DNA of 37,314 nt from an uncultured Alphaproteobacteria bacterium (GTDB taxonomy: Bacteria > Pseudomonadota > Alphaproteobacteria > UBA8366 > JADFVY01), in NCBI GenBank assembly GCA_947259105.1, contig CAMYKU010000035.1, positions 1 through 37,314 of the forward strand, given 5' to 3'. The position numbers were made by a program, and so were the translations under genes. This document shows positions 16,614-25,572 of the stretch, piece by piece. The notes beneath the pieces are model-generated. The model was not told the origin of the DNA. It searched no databases and saw nothing but the letters and a program-made list of their open reading frames with translations. Positions within the stretch are counted from its first letter, which is position 1; each line of letters opens with the position of its first letter.

Positions 16614-17330
16614 TCAGGTCTTGTTCCCGGCCTCGTCCGACTCGTCGGCTTCCGGCGTCTCGCTTTCGGCGGCGTCCGACTCGGCATCCCCGGCGTCCGG
16701 CGAGGCCTCGGTGGACACCTCCTCCTGTTCCGCCGCCTCGGTCAGGGTCTCGGTGAGATCCTCGGCCGGCGGGGTTTCGAACAGCGTTGCGGCGGCTGCT
16801 GCCGCGGCCTCGGCCGCCGCGGCCTCCTCCTCTTCATCGGCGGTGGTCACGGCGCGGCCGGTCTCGGCCTGACGGGCCGCCTCTTCTTCGGTACGGGCGA
16901 CGTTGATGGTGACGGTAACATTGACTTCCGGGTGCAGCGCGACGCGCATGTCGTGCAGGCCGAGCGCCTTGATCGGATGATCCATCATGACCTGGCTGCG
17001 ATCGATGGTCACGCCGCCGTCGGTCACCCCCGTGGCGATGTCGCGGGCCGTCACGGATCCATACAGCTGGCCGTTGTCGCCGGCGCTGCGGATCATCATC
17101 ACCTTCATACCGTCTAGCTTGGCCGCGATCTTCTCGGCCTCTTCGCGGCGCTTCAGGTTCTCGGCCTCGAGCTGCGTCTTCTGGCCCTCGAAGAGCGCCA
17201 CATTGTTCGTCGTTGCCCGCAGCGCCTTCTTGCGCGGCAGCAGGAAATTGCGCGCGTAACCGGGTTTGACGGTCACGATATCACCCATCTGACCCAGTTT
17301 TTCGACGCGCTCGAGCAAAATAACGTCCAT
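16614..17330 (-). CDS. rplI: 50S ribosomal protein L9 with long acidic C-terminal extension
   Basis: 238 aa. The start is fixed by AGGAGG before ATG at 17330. Residues 1-50 are the N-terminal rRNA-binding domain ([19 protein letters not shown], then [12 protein letters not shown]), with the long helix and C-terminal domain to about residue 146. Residues about 147-238 are a Glu/Ala/Asp/Ser-rich low-complexity tail, whereas typical L9 is about 150 aa and alphaproteobacterial ones often under 200. The tail holds a run of Ala/Glu and no obvious motif. L9 stabilises 23S rRNA at the L1 stalk. Operon order rpsF-rpsR-DUF2232-rplI is normal for the group. Confidence 0.96.
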   Translation of the reverse strand: MDVILLERVEKLGQMGDIVTVKPGYARNFLLPRKKALRATTNNVALFEGQKTQLEAENLKRREEAEKIAAKLDGMKVMMIRSAGDNGQLYGSVTARDIATGVTDGGVTIDRSQVMMDHPIKALGLHDMRVALHPEVNVTVTINVARTEEEAARQAETGRAVTTADEEEEAAAAEAAAAAAATLFETPPAEDLTETLTEAAEQEEVSTEASPDAGDAESDAAESETPEADESDEAGNKT

Positions 17331-17409
17331 TTTCCAATCCTCCTGTGCTCCCGCGGGAGCCAATTCGGTCCATCGTTTAACGGCAAACGCGCGATAACGC
17401 AATCCCGCG

Positions 17410-18345
17410 CTATGTCCTGTTCACACTGTTCATGCGCCGGCGCAGCCCGACGATCTGTTCGACGAGACCCAGAAGCACCAGCACTACGGCGACCCATCCG
17501 AGAACGATCAGCGTCACGTAGAACACCGCCAGTATCATGGCGCCGCCCCCGGTCCTGCGCGCCAGCACGTGCACGACCGAAAGGCCTTGCAGGAAGAAAG
17601 GCACCGCCGCGACGATCACCAGGTTGCGCGCGAAATATCCGAATTCGCCGCCCAGGACGACCGCGGCCAGCGCCGCCGCTGCGCCGGCGGTCGCGATCCA
17701 CCCCGGCAGCTCGAGCGCGCCGAAATCCGGCGCCGGCCGGATGGCCCGGTTCGCCACCGAAAGCAGCCACTGCGCCAGGGCGCCATTGACGACCTGCACC
17801 AGCATCAGGAACGCAACCGCGGTGCCGGGGAGAACCGGGTGCAGAATCCCGATAAACAGCTGGCGATCGTCCTCCGCGAACTGCATCCGGCCGGCCAGCT
17901 CCGTCAGCATTTCGTGGACCGTACCGGAAAGGCCGGCCGGCTCGGAGGCCAGCAGCGCGCAAAGCAGGGTGAAGGCCACCGCCCCGATCCCGCAGAGCCA
18001 ACCTGCCAGGGCGCCCGGCGGATACCACTCGACCCCGCCCTCCGCATTGCTGCGCGACAGCATTGCCTGCCGGCCGAGAATCGCGGCCGGCACCGCCGCA
18101 AGTGCGGCATAGCCGAGGCCGGCCGGGATGCCCCCGGTCAAAACCACCGGAACCGCGCCGGCAGCGGCCGCAACGATACTTGCGGACCCGCCCAGGCCGA
18201 GCGCGGCCGCAAAGAGCGGGGCCGGCGACAGATAGACCAGCATGAAGCCCGGATAGGAGCCGCCAAGACCGGCCACGACGCCGATCCGGAACGCCGACGC
18301 GCTGACCAGCCCGGCGGCGCCGGCCAAGAGCCAGAAGCGATGCAT
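17410..18345 (-). CDS. DUF2232 multi-pass membrane protein
   Basis: 311 aa with about eight predicted membrane helices. In alphaproteobacteria a gene of this family (DUF2232) commonly lies between rpsR and rplI, exactly as here. The family is distantly like S-component/YybS-type membrane proteins and has no firm function. The start ATG at 18345 lies 41 bp after the rpsR stop. It is likely inner-membrane and translated with the ribosomal genes; the reason for this linkage is unknown. Confidence 0.85.
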   Translation of the reverse strand: MHRFWLLAGAAGLVSASAFRIGVVAGLGGSYPGFMLVYLSPAPLFAAALGLGGSASIVAAAAGAVPVVLTGGIPAGLGYAALAAVPAAILGRQAMLSRSNAEGGVEWYPPGALAGWLCGIGAVAFTLLCALLASEPAGLSGTVHEMLTELAGRMQFAEDDRQLFIGILHPVLPGTAVAFLMLVQVVNGALAQWLLSVANRAIRPAPDFGALELPGWIATAGAAAALAAVVLGGEFGYFARNLVIVAAVPFFLQGLSVVHVLARRTGGGAMILAVFYVTLIVLGWVAVVLVLLGLVEQIVGLRRRMNSVNRT

Positions 18346-18386
18346 GAGCTACGTTCCGCGGCCTCGGCCGCGGGTCCCGATTGCCG

Positions 18387-18650
18387 TTACCGAACGATGT
18401 AGGGCAGCAGGCCCAGGAATCGCGCCCGCTTGATGGCGCGCGACAGCTCACGCTGCTTTTTCGTCGATACGGCGGTTATGCGGCTGGGAACGATCTTTCC
18501 GCGTTCCGACGTGAAACGCAGCAGGAGTTTCACGTCCTTGTAGTCGATCACCGGCGCGTTCGGCCCGGTGAACGGGCAAGTCTTGCGGCGCCGGAAGAAC
18601 GGGCGTCGTCCGCCACCGGCGGCATGCGGTGCGGGGATATCGGCGCTCAT
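18387..18650 (-). CDS. rpsR: 30S ribosomal protein S18
   Basis: 87 aa. Core S18 features are the basic [22 protein letters not shown], then [31 protein letters not shown]18 binds 16S rRNA with S6 at the platform. Its ATG overlaps the rpsF stop (ATGA), which couples the pair. The Gly/Arg-rich N-terminal extension is normal for the group. Confidence 0.97.
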   Translation of the reverse strand: MSADIPAPHAAGGGRRPFFRRRKTCPFTGPNAPVIDYKDVKLLLRFTSERGKIVPSRITAVSTKKQRELSRAIKRARFLGLLPYIVR

Positions 18651-19066
18651 TTCTTGTCTCCTTCCCGATCTTTGCCGTCCCGACCGGATCTGTCGGAGCG
18701 GGGCGGCCGGTCGTCGTCGTCGCGCCGCGCGCGTTCGCGGTCGCCGCGTCCCTGCAGGACCACCGACGGTCCTTCGGGAGCCGCTTCGAGTCGTACGGTC
18801 AGATGACGCAGGACATCCTCGTTGAGGCGCATCTGGCGCTCCATCTCCTGCACCGCACCCGACTCGGCCTCGATATTGAACAGAACGTAATGGCCCTTCC
18901 GGTTCTTCTTGATCCGGTAGGCCAGGGTCTTCAGGCCCCAGTACTCGCGGCGGTGAATCGTCCCGCCGGCACCGCTGATCACCTCGGCAAACCCGTCGGC
19001 CAGGCCATCGACCTGCGCGGCGGACACTTCCTGCCGGGTAATGAAGACATTCTCATAGTGTGGCAT
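18647..19066 (-). CDS. rpsF: 30S ribosomal protein S6
   Basis: 139 aa. The start is the ATG at 19066 ([15 protein letters not shown]), since S6 proteins start this way; a more upstream ATG would add unrelated residues. The S6 fold is complete ([17 protein letters not shown] motif, here [19 protein letters not shown]). The C-terminus after about residue 95 is a charged Arg/Asp-rich tail. A GGGAG site lies about 12 nt upstream. It begins a block of 12 same-strand genes. Confidence 0.97.
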   Translation of the reverse strand: MPHYENVFITRQEVSAAQVDGLADGFAEVISGAGGTIHRREYWGLKTLAYRIKKNRKGHYVLFNIEAESGAVQEMERQMRLNEDVLRHLTVRLEAAPEGPSVVLQGRGDRERARRDDDDRPPRSDRSGRDGKDREGDKK

Positions 19067-19362
19067 AAGTCGCGTGACTCCCTTTGGCTGATTGCGATCC
19101 GGCGTCGGCGCAGCCTGTCTGCGACCGAGCGGCCCGGACCTAGCCGGCCCCGTCAACCCGGGATCGGCAAGGAGCGATGAAGCGGCGCAATATACACATT
19201 TCGCCGCATGGTGGAAGGAGAAAGTTCAACTTTGCCCGGCGGTTCACGAGGACCGCGGGCTTCACCACCGCAGGATTTGACAGTCGATGGAATCGTCGCG
19301 CGTTGCGTCGTTCCCTCCTGGTTTGCCGTCCAGCGGGACAAGACGGCCGTGCAATGCCAACC
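19067..19362 (-). promoter_or_regulatory. Leader region of the rpsF operon
   Basis: 296 bp between the rpsF start and the end of an upstream lipoprotein gene on the same strand; no coding sequence supported. The minus strand has an A/T-rich TATATT (19194-19189) that could be a -10 box, but no matching -35 was found at the usual spacing. An rpsF leader that binds S6:S18 is known in many bacteria; I did not identify its structure here. Treat the promoter call as weak. Confidence 0.3.
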
Positions 19363-19920
19363 TCAAGGCTTCAGAATCTGGTATTTGACGGAGTCGGGAC
19401 CGAAATTCTCCATTTCCCGCGCGAAGATCAGCACGTCCCGGTCCCGCCGGTCCTTCACTGTAATATCGTAGGACAGGCAGCCCAGTTCTGTGGTCACGTT
19501 GATTTGTCCGAGATAATGAATCTCTCCGGCCGTCACCCGGAATCGTATACCGACTGGCTCCTTCGCTTCGAAATAGCCGTAATGCAAGTCCGTGAACACG
19601 TACTCGCCTTCCGAAAGGGCCCGGGCCACGAAATACCCGTGGGGGTCCCCAAAAAACGGCTCCTCGAAAAACGGCTCCGAGCGCGAATAGTACAGGCGGA
19701 TATTCCAGCTATTGATGCCCTCTGCCCGCGCAAGACGTATGCCGGCTTTCGGCGACCCGCAGTCCAGAGTACTCGGCTCGCTCTTGAAACTGGTCGAGAA
19801 GAACACAATGCCTTTCTTGGTGTCCGGGGTGAATTCGTAGCTTCGGCTCACGCCATCGAATTTGTCGGTGGCACAGGCCGTGACGAAGAAGAAGAGATAG
19901 ACAACCGCCAGGCGCCGCAT
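19363..19920 (-). CDS. Lipoprotein of unknown function, A/T-richer
   Basis: 185 aa, not recognised. The signal peptide is short with lipobox VTAC (Cys16). The mature part is a beta-rich, aromatic domain of no known family; one 15-bp tandem repeat in the DNA makes EPFFEEPFF near the middle (19652-19678). The ribosome site AGGAG is 7 nt from ATG. Base use is visibly more A/T-rich than neighbouring genes, consistent with an insertion between the mltG and rpsF units. The protein looks intact. A periplasmic envelope role is guessed from lipidation only. Confidence 0.75.
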   Translation of the reverse strand: MRRLAVVYLFFFVTACATDKFDGVSRSYEFTPDTKKGIVFFSTSFKSEPSTLDCGSPKAGIRLARAEGINSWNIRLYYSRSEPFFEEPFFGDPHGYFVARALSEGEYVFTDLHYGYFEAKEPVGIRFRVTAGEIHYLGQINVTTELGCLSYDITVKDRRDRDVLIFAREMENFGPDSVKYQILKP

Positions 19921-19985
19921 TGTTCACTCCTGTTTGAGGATCCGTCGGCACCTCAGCAATCAGCCACAATTTTGTTACTAATTAA

Positions 19986-21017
19986 TTACTGCTGTTGCTG
20001 TTGCCGTTCCTTGCGGCGCTGCTCTCTCCTGATCTTGCGCCAGTTGCGAACGTTGCGCTCGTGCTCGGCGAGGGTCTTGGCGAAGGCGTGGCCGCCGGTG
20101 CCGTCGGCGACGAAATAGAGCTCTTTCGATTCGATGGGGTTCAGTACCGCCGCCAGCGATGCGCGGCCGGGATTGCAGATCGGGCCCGGCGGCAGGCCGC
20201 CGACCCGATAGGTGTTGTACGGGCTCTCGATTTCGAGGTCCTTGAGCAGCAGTTCGCGGTCGAGCCGTCCCTTGCCTTCGCTCAGCACATAGATCACCGT
20301 CGGGTCGGACTGCAGCCTCATGCGCTTGCGCAGGCGGTTGACGAAGACCGCCGCGACGCGGGGCCGTTCTTCCGCGATGCCGGTTTCCTTTTCGACGATC
20401 GAGGCCAGGATGACAGCCTCCTCCGGGGTCTTGATCGGCAGGTCGTCGGCGCGGTTCTCCCACAGCTCCGCCAGCGTGTCCGTCATCGCCTGCTGCATAT
20501 GCGCAACGATCTCCGTCCGGTCCTGGTCGCGGGTGAACGCGTAGGTTTCCGGCAGGATCGAGCCCTCGGCGGGAATCCCGGCCATGCCGGTCAACGGGTT
20601 CGCCGCGTTGAGCAGCGCGATCGCCTCGTAGCTCGTCAGACCCTCCGGAACGGTCACCCGGTGCAGGACCGTCTTTCCCGCGACCAGCAGGTCGAGAATC
20701 TGCGCCATGCTGGCGCCGGGTCGGAATTCATACTCGCCGGCGCGCAGTTTCATGTCGGCATTGCGGTAGCGCACGTAGAGCCGGAACAGCAGGCTGCTGG
20801 CGATAACCCCGGTCTCTTCGAGGTCCGCGGCGATCCGGTTGACCCCGGCCCCGCTCGGCACGATGTGGACCCGGTTCTCAGCCAGCGGTCCGGGCGCTTC
20901 GATTTGCTGAAGCCCCCAACCGACGGTGCCCGCGGTCGCGGCCACGGCAGCAAACGCCACGGCGGCGACGGCAATGAAAATCTTGGATTTCAGAAATGCA
21001 GGCACGTCGCGGTGCAC
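19986..21017 (-). CDS. mltG: Endolytic murein transglycosylase MltG
   Basis: 343 aa. MltG cuts nascent peptidoglycan strands to end glycan elongation. The protein has one N-terminal membrane segment (about 10-33), a LysM-like region and the YceG catalytic domain with ASIVEKETG, where Glu209 is the catalytic acid, and MRLQSDPTVIY. The start is GTG at 21017 with GAGGAGG 14 nt upstream (a long spacing), so a later start is possible. It ends in QQQQQ encoded by CAA/CAG repeats. It follows fabF by 20 bp, so it is co-transcribed with fatty-acid genes, as usual in alphaproteobacteria. Confidence 0.94.
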   Translation of the reverse strand: MHRDVPAFLKSKIFIAVAAVAFAAVAATAGTVGWGLQQIEAPGPLAENRVHIVPSGAGVNRIAADLEETGVIASSLLFRLYVRYRNADMKLRAGEYEFRPGASMAQILDLLVAGKTVLHRVTVPEGLTSYEAIALLNAANPLTGMAGIPAEGSILPETYAFTRDQDRTEIVAHMQQAMTDTLAELWENRADDLPIKTPEEAVILASIVEKETGIAEERPRVAAVFVNRLRKRMRLQSDPTVIYVLSEGKGRLDRELLLKDLEIESPYNTYRVGGLPPGPICNPGRASLAAVLNPIESKELYFVADGTGGHAFAKTLAEHERNVRNWRKIRREQRRKERQQQQQ

Positions 21018-21036
21018 GCGGCCCGTGGCCGCCTCC

Positions 21037-22299
21037 TCAGTCGAGCGCCGATACGATCAGGGATGCGTTGGTGCCGCCGAAACCGAACGAGTTCGACAAC
21101 GCCGTCCTGACCCGCCGTTCCCTGGCCTTGAGGGGCACCAGATCGATATCGCAGCCCTCCGACGGGTTTTCCAGATTGAGCGTCGGCGGCACGATTCCGG
21201 TCTCCAGCGCCTTGATCGCGAATATCGCCTCGACCGCGCCCGCCGCACCCAGAAGATGCCCGATCGCCGATTTCGTCGACGACATCGAGAGTTTGTAGGC
21301 GGCGTCGCCAAACAGCCGCTTGACAGCCCTCAGCTCGATTTCGTCGCCAACCGGTGTCGAGGTTCCGTGCGCGTTGACATAGTCGATGTCCTCGGGACTG
21401 GCGCCGGCCCGTTTCAGGGCAGCCTGCATCGCGCGATATCCTCCGCTGCCGTCCTCCGGCGGGCTCGTCACATGGTAGGCATCGCCGGACAAGCCGTAGC
21501 CGGTAACCTCGCAATAGATCCTGGCGCCGCGCTTTCTTGCGTGCTCAAGCTCTTCGAGGATCACGATGCCGGCCCCTTCGCCCATAACGAACCCGTCGCG
21601 CCCCACATCCCAGGGCCGCGAGGCCTTCTCGGGCGTATCGTTGTAGCCGGAAGACAGCGCCTTGGCCGCACAGAATCCGGCGATGCCGATCGCGCAGATC
21701 GCCGCTTCGGCGCCGCCCGCAACCATCACTTCCGCATCTTCCCACATGATGAGTCGCGCGGCATCACCGATTGCGTGCGTACCGCTCGCGCAGGCCGTAA
21801 CGACCGCATGATTGGGACCGGCCAGCCCGTGGCGGATCGACACGTGCCCGGACACCAGGTTGATGAGGTTCGCCGGGATGAAGAACGGGCTGATGCGCCG
21901 CGGACCCCGCTCGTGCAACGTGACCGAGCCTTCCGAGATGCCCGGCAGTCCGCCGATTCCGGAGCCGATCAGGACTCCGGTCCGGTGCCGGTCGGACTCG
22001 CTTTCCGGGTGCCAGCCGGCATCGTCCAGCGCCATTTCCGCGGCGGCGATGCCATAGGCGATAAACGGGTCCATCTTGCGCTGGTCCTTGGGCAGGATCC
22101 AGTCGTCGGCATTCCAGTTTCCGTCCGCCTTGCCGCCGGGCGGAAGCTGCCCGGCGATCCGCGACGGCATCGCGGAGGCGTCGAAGCGGTCGATGGCGAC
22201 GATGCCGGACTCGCCGGCGGTCAGCCGGGCCCAGACATGGTCGACTCCGACCCCCAGCGGGCTCACGATTCCGAGCCCGGTGACGACGACGCGTCTCAT
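21037..22299 (-). CDS. fabF: Beta-ketoacyl-ACP synthase II (FabF)
   Basis: 420 aa. Elongation condensing enzyme. Catalytic triad: Cys170 (TACASGTH), His311 (NAHGTSTP), His348 (SAIGHLLGAAG). Full thiolase fold and a GFGGTNAS end are present. The ATG at 22299 has GGAG about 8 nt before it. It adds malonyl-ACP-derived two-carbon units to acyl-ACP, acting on substrates including palmitoleoyl. It lies 42 bp after acpP in a fabD-fabG-acpP-fabF order. Confidence 0.97.
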   Translation of the reverse strand: MRRVVVTGLGIVSPLGVGVDHVWARLTAGESGIVAIDRFDASAMPSRIAGQLPPGGKADGNWNADDWILPKDQRKMDPFIAYGIAAAEMALDDAGWHPESESDRHRTGVLIGSGIGGLPGISEGSVTLHERGPRRISPFFIPANLINLVSGHVSIRHGLAGPNHAVVTACASGTHAIGDAARLIMWEDAEVMVAGGAEAAICAIGIAGFCAAKALSSGYNDTPEKASRPWDVGRDGFVMGEGAGIVILEELEHARKRGARIYCEVTGYGLSGDAYHVTSPPEDGSGGYRAMQAALKRAGASPEDIDYVNAHGTSTPVGDEIELRAVKRLFGDAAYKLSMSSTKSAIGHLLGAAGAVEAIFAIKALETGIVPPTLNLENPSEGCDIDLVPLKARERRVRTALSNSFGFGGTNASLIVSALD

Positions 22300-22341
22300 A
22301 GGCCTACTCCGGAGGGGCTGAGGTGTTTACCGGCAGGCGAT

Positions 22342-22575
22342 TCAGCTGTTTTCCTCGATAAAGCTGATCGCATCCTTGACGGTCAGGATCTTCTCGGCGG
22401 CGTCATCGGGAATCTCGCAGCCGAACTCTTCTTCGAACGCCATGACGAGCTCAACGGTATCCAGACTGTCCGCGCCCAGATCGTCGATGAAGCTGGCGCC
22501 TTCGGTCACCTTGCCCTCGTCGACCCCGAGATGCTCGACAACGATCTTCTTAACGCGCTCTGCGATGTCACTCAT
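22342..22575 (-). CDS. acpP: Acyl carrier protein
   Basis: 77 aa acidic four-helix protein. Ser37 in [10 protein letters not shown] takes the 4'-phosphopantetheine arm that carries acyl chains between Fab enzymes. The start has AGAGG 9 nt before ATG. The 156-bp gap from fabG could hold its own promoter. Confidence 0.98.
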   Translation of the reverse strand: MSDIAERVKKIVVEHLGVDEGKVTEGASFIDDLGADSLDTVELVMAFEEEFGCEIPDDAAEKILTVKDAISFIEENS

Positions 22576-22731
22576 GCTTTCAAACCTCTTACAGATAAAG
22601 TGTCACAAACCGGATCCTGCTGCATATCCCCAACCCGGGCCGTGCCGCAAGTCCCCCCAAAGAAAAGGCCGCGTTTCGTACCATACTTAGATGGTCCTTG
22701 CCAGCGCGCCGCAGCCGCGTCCGCACGCCGG

Positions 22732-23469
22732 TCATATCATTGCCATTCCGCCATTGATGTGCAAGGTCTGGCCGGTCACGTAGGCGGCCTCGCCGCTGGC
22801 CAGATAGATCACCCCGGCGGCGATTTCGTCGACCTCGCCCATACGGCCCGCGGGGATCGACGAAGATATTTTCGCCTGCTGGTCTTCGCTCAGCGCGCCG
22901 GTCATCGCCGTGGCGATAAAGCCGGGTGCGACGCAGTTGACCGTAATGCCGCGGCTCGCGACCTCCTGGGCCAGGGATTTCGACATGCCGATCATGCCGG
23001 CCTTCGAGGCGGCATAGTTGGCCTGGCCGGCATTGCCGGTGACGCCGACCACCGAGGTGATTCCGATGATGCGGCCCCAGCGGGCCTTCATCATGCCGCG
23101 CAGCACCGCGCGCGACAGCCGAAACGCCGCGGTCAAATTGACGTTCAGAACGATCTGCCAATCCTCGTCCTTGAGGCGCATCGCAAGGTTGTCGCGGGTC
23201 AGCCCGGCATTGTTCACCACGATATCGACGGAACCCATCGCGGCTTCGGCATCCTTCGCCAGCCGGTCCGCCGCGCCGGGTTCGCCCAGATCGGCAGGCG
23301 TCACGTGGGCGCGCGCGCCGAGCTCGCCGGCCAGCGCCTTCAGCGCGTCCTCGCGCGTGCCGGACAGGGCCACCGCGGCGCCCTGCGCGTGCAGGGCTTT
23401 TGCGATGGCGCTGCCGATGCCGCCCGAGGCGCCGGTCACCAGCGCGTTCTTTCCAGTCAGATCGAACAT
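22732..23469 (-). CDS. fabG: 3-oxoacyl-ACP reductase FabG
   Basis: 245 aa. NADPH-dependent SDR reducing beta-ketoacyl-ACP. Cofactor motif TGASGGIG (12-19), NNAG at about 86-89, catalytic Ser139, Tyr152 and Lys156, and the INGGMAM end characteristic of FabG. It lies between fabD and acpP, the standard fab order. A CtrA-like box overlaps the region just upstream of the start. Confidence 0.97.
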   Translation of the reverse strand: MFDLTGKNALVTGASGGIGSAIAKALHAQGAAVALSGTREDALKALAGELGARAHVTPADLGEPGAADRLAKDAEAAMGSVDIVVNNAGLTRDNLAMRLKDEDWQIVLNVNLTAAFRLSRAVLRGMMKARWGRIIGITSVVGVTGNAGQANYAASKAGMIGMSKSLAQEVASRGITVNCVAPGFIATAMTGALSEDQQAKISSSIPAGRMGEVDEIAAGVIYLASGEAAYVTGQTLHINGGMAMI

Positions 23470-23494
23470 GGGACCCGTCCCTAAACCATAATGA

Positions 23495-23509
23495 TTAACC
23501 GATCCTTAG
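23495..23509. promoter_or_regulatory. CtrA-like box upstream of fabG
   Basis: TTAA (23495-23498), 7 nt, then TTAG (23506-23509): one base from the CtrA consensus TTAA-N7-TTAA, with TTAACC as half-site, 26-40 bp upstream of the fabG start. The match is seen; CtrA binding is inferred. Confidence 0.35.
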
Positions 23510-23544
23510 CCGCTTGGCCTGGGAACAACAAGTCCCGGATGCGT

Positions 23545-24486
23545 TTATACCGATTTGAGGAAATCCTCGACGTCCTGTGGCGTGTTGATGGCGCTGCCGT
23601 TGAGGTCCCGGTCGATGCGCCGGGCAAGCCCCGACAACACCTTGCCGGCGCCCGCCTCCACCAGCCGGTCCACGCCTTCGTCCTTCATATAGAGCACGCT
23701 CTCGCGCCAGCGCACTGCGCCGGTCACCTGCTCTACGAGGAGCCGGCGAATGGTGTCGGGATCGGCCACCGATTCGGCGGTGACGTTGGCCACCAGCACC
23801 GGCGTCGGCGCGTTGATCGCCGTCTTTCCCAGGGCCTCGGCCATCACCTCCGCCGCCGGCGCCATCAGCGGGCAGTGGAACGGCGCGCTGACCGGCAGCA
23901 GCACCGCGCGCCTGGCGCCCTTGTCCCTGGCGATCTCCAACGCGCGTTCCACGGCCGCGGTATGGCCGCTGACCACCACCTGGCCCGGCGAATTGTCGTT
24001 GGCGACGGTGCAGACGTCGCTGCCGGCCGCCGCCGCGGCCACGGCGCGGGCATCGTCCAGCTCGAGTCCCAGCAGCGCCGCCATAGCCCCTTCGCCCACC
24101 GGCACCGCCTGCTGCATCGCCTGGCCACGGGTCTTCAGAAGCCGCGCCGTATCGGCCAGTGCGAACGCCCCCGCCGCGGCCAGCGCAGAATACTCGCCCA
24201 GCGAATGGCCGGCGACGAACGTAACCTTGCCCTCCAGGGAAAACCCGCCTTCCGCTGCGAGGACACGCATGACAGCCATCGAAACGGCCATCAGCGCGGG
24301 CTGGGCATTTTCGGTCAGGCGCAAATCGTCGTCCGGTCCCTCGAACATCAGCTTCGAGAGGTTCTGGCCCAGCGCCTCATCGACCTCCCCGAACACCTCG
24401 CGGGCCGCGGGAAAGGCGTCGGCCAGAGCCCTGCCCATGCCGACCTCCTGCGATCCCTGGCCGGGAAATACGAATGCCATGCTCAT
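23545..24486 (-). CDS. fabD: Malonyl-CoA:ACP transacylase FabD
   Basis: 313 aa. Transfers malonyl from CoA to ACP. FPGQGSQ near the start, catalytic Ser95 in GHSLGEYSALA, His204 in VSAPFHCPLM, and the VAGHS loop are intact. The start is ATG at 24486, with GAGGAA about 9 nt upstream; the ATG two codons later (24480) is possible. It begins the fabD-fabG-acpP-fabF-mltG unit. It is divergent from the next gene on the plus strand. Confidence 0.97.
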   Translation of the reverse strand: MSMAFVFPGQGSQEVGMGRALADAFPAAREVFGEVDEALGQNLSKLMFEGPDDDLRLTENAQPALMAVSMAVMRVLAAEGGFSLEGKVTFVAGHSLGEYSALAAAGAFALADTARLLKTRGQAMQQAVPVGEGAMAALLGLELDDARAVAAAAAGSDVCTVANDNSPGQVVVSGHTAAVERALEIARDKGARRAVLLPVSAPFHCPLMAPAAEVMAEALGKTAINAPTPVLVANVTAESVADPDTIRRLLVEQVTGAVRWRESVLYMKDEGVDRLVEAGAGKVLSGLARRIDRDLNGSAINTPQDVEDFLKSV

Positions 24487-24657
24487 GGGGGAGGGTTCCT
24501 CGATGCGGGTCGCGTCAGGGCCGCCGCCGCAGACGGCGCGACAGTGATAGCCGGTGAGGCGGCGGTGTCAAGAAAAGCATCGCGCCGCAGCCGTTTCGCG
24601 AGAGGTCCCGTCGGGCCAAGGTAGCGTGTAACCTTCGTGGCAAAGGGAGGGCAGACC

Positions 24658-24780
24658 ATGAGCGACCCGAAGACCGATACCAGACCGCCCGAGGGTTTCT
24701 CAGTCGTCCACACGGACGACACGCCCTTCACGGCCTCAGAGGAACTGATTCTCTCTGTGTCTCTGTATCTCTGTGGTTAA
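24658..24780 (+). pseudogene. Truncated 5' end of a possible PaaI-type thioesterase gene
   Basis: Open reading frame of 40 codons with a good ribosome site (GGGAGGG) before ATG. It starts MSDPKTDTRPPEGFSV and continues VHTDDTPFTA; the PEGF and PFT spacing resembles the N-terminus of PaaI/hotdog thioesterases, a tentative likeness. After TPFTA the frame runs into a CTCTGTG tract and stops at TAA (24778). About 100 residues of the expected fold are missing, so it is a truncated gene or a chance leader. Confidence 0.5.
24745..24780. repeat. CTCTGTG-rich tract at a gene break point
   Basis: A low-complexity stretch with CTCTCTGTGTCTCTG and TCTCTGTGG repeats. Similar tracts are remembered from the spacers of unrelated bacterial genomes; this was not checked. 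It coincides with the end of the truncated gene. Confidence 0.6.
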
Positions 24781-24813
24781 ACTTGCGGCCTTGATCGTGG
24801 CAGGGAGCTTCGG

Positions 24814-25572
24814 ATGATCAATCTGGAAGGCAAGACCGTCCTGGTGACCGGCGGGTCGCGGGGGATCGGCGCGGCGATCGTGCGGGCGCTGGGTGGCGCC
24901 GGCGCGACCGTGGTGCTGCATTACGGTCATAGCGCGGCGGCGGCGCGGGCGGTGCAGGACGAACTGCCCAAGGGACGGTGCCATCTGGTGCAGGCCGATC
25001 TCGCCGAACCCGACAGCGCCGCGCGGATCTGGGCCGACGCCACGGCGGCGGCCGGGCCGATCGACGCGCTGGTCAACAACGCCGGGATCTTCGAGGCGGC
25101 GCCGCTGGACATGGAGCTCGAGGCGTGGCGCGCGGGTTGGAACAGGGTGCTGCAGGTCAACCTGATCAGCCCGGCCGAGTTGTGCCGTCACGCCATCAAC
25201 GACTTCCGGGCGCAGGGCGGCGGCAGGATCGTCAACGTCTCCAGCCGCGCGGCGTTTCGCGGCGAAGTGCCGGAGCAGATGCCGTACGGGGCCTCCAAGG
25301 GCGGGCTGGTCGCACTGACCAAGACGATCGCGCGCGGCTATGGGAAGGACGGGGTGCTCGCGTTCGGCATCGCGCCGGGTTTCGTTGCCACCGAGATGGT
25401 CTCCGAAAACGTCGACGCGGCAGAGGCCGCCGCAGTCGTCGCCGAGATCCCGCTGGGGGAAATGGCGGATGCGGACGAGATCGGCGCGCTGACGGCCTTT
25501 CTGTGTTCCGACCATGCAAGGCACCTGACCGGCGCGACGTTCGACGTGAACGGCGCGTCCTACGTGCGGTAG
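24814..25572 (+). CDS. SDR family oxidoreductase
   Basis: 252 aa, classical SDR. Cofactor loop TGGSRGIG (12-19), NNAG, catalytic Ser in VSSRAAF, Tyr and Lys in YGASKGG. The end SYVR is that of FabG-like paralogs (FDVNGASYVR), so it may act on a beta-keto or similar hydroxyacyl compound. Ribosome site GGGAG before ATG. It follows the truncated gene by 33 bp. Substrate unknown; it is likelier a paralog than the essential FabG, which is nearby. Confidence 0.85.
   Translation: MINLEGKTVLVTGGSRGIGAAIVRALGGAGATVVLHYGHSAAAARAVQDELPKGRCHLVQADLAEPDSAARIWADATAAAGPIDALVNNAGIFEAAPLDMELEAWRAGWNRVLQVNLISPAELCRHAINDFRAQGGGRIVNVSSRAAFRGEVPEQMPYGASKGGLVALTKTIARGYGKDGVLAFGIAPGFVATEMVSENVDAAEAAAVVAEIPLGEMADADEIGALTAFLCSDHARHLTGATFDVNGASYVR

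Noticed and set aside
20926..23484. Plus-strand 852-codon frame over the fab genes
   Set aside because: The sense strand carries mltG, fabF, acpP and fabG with intact active sites.
24745..24780. CTCTGTG repeats as a CRISPR or array
   Set aside because: Units are short, irregular and without spacers.
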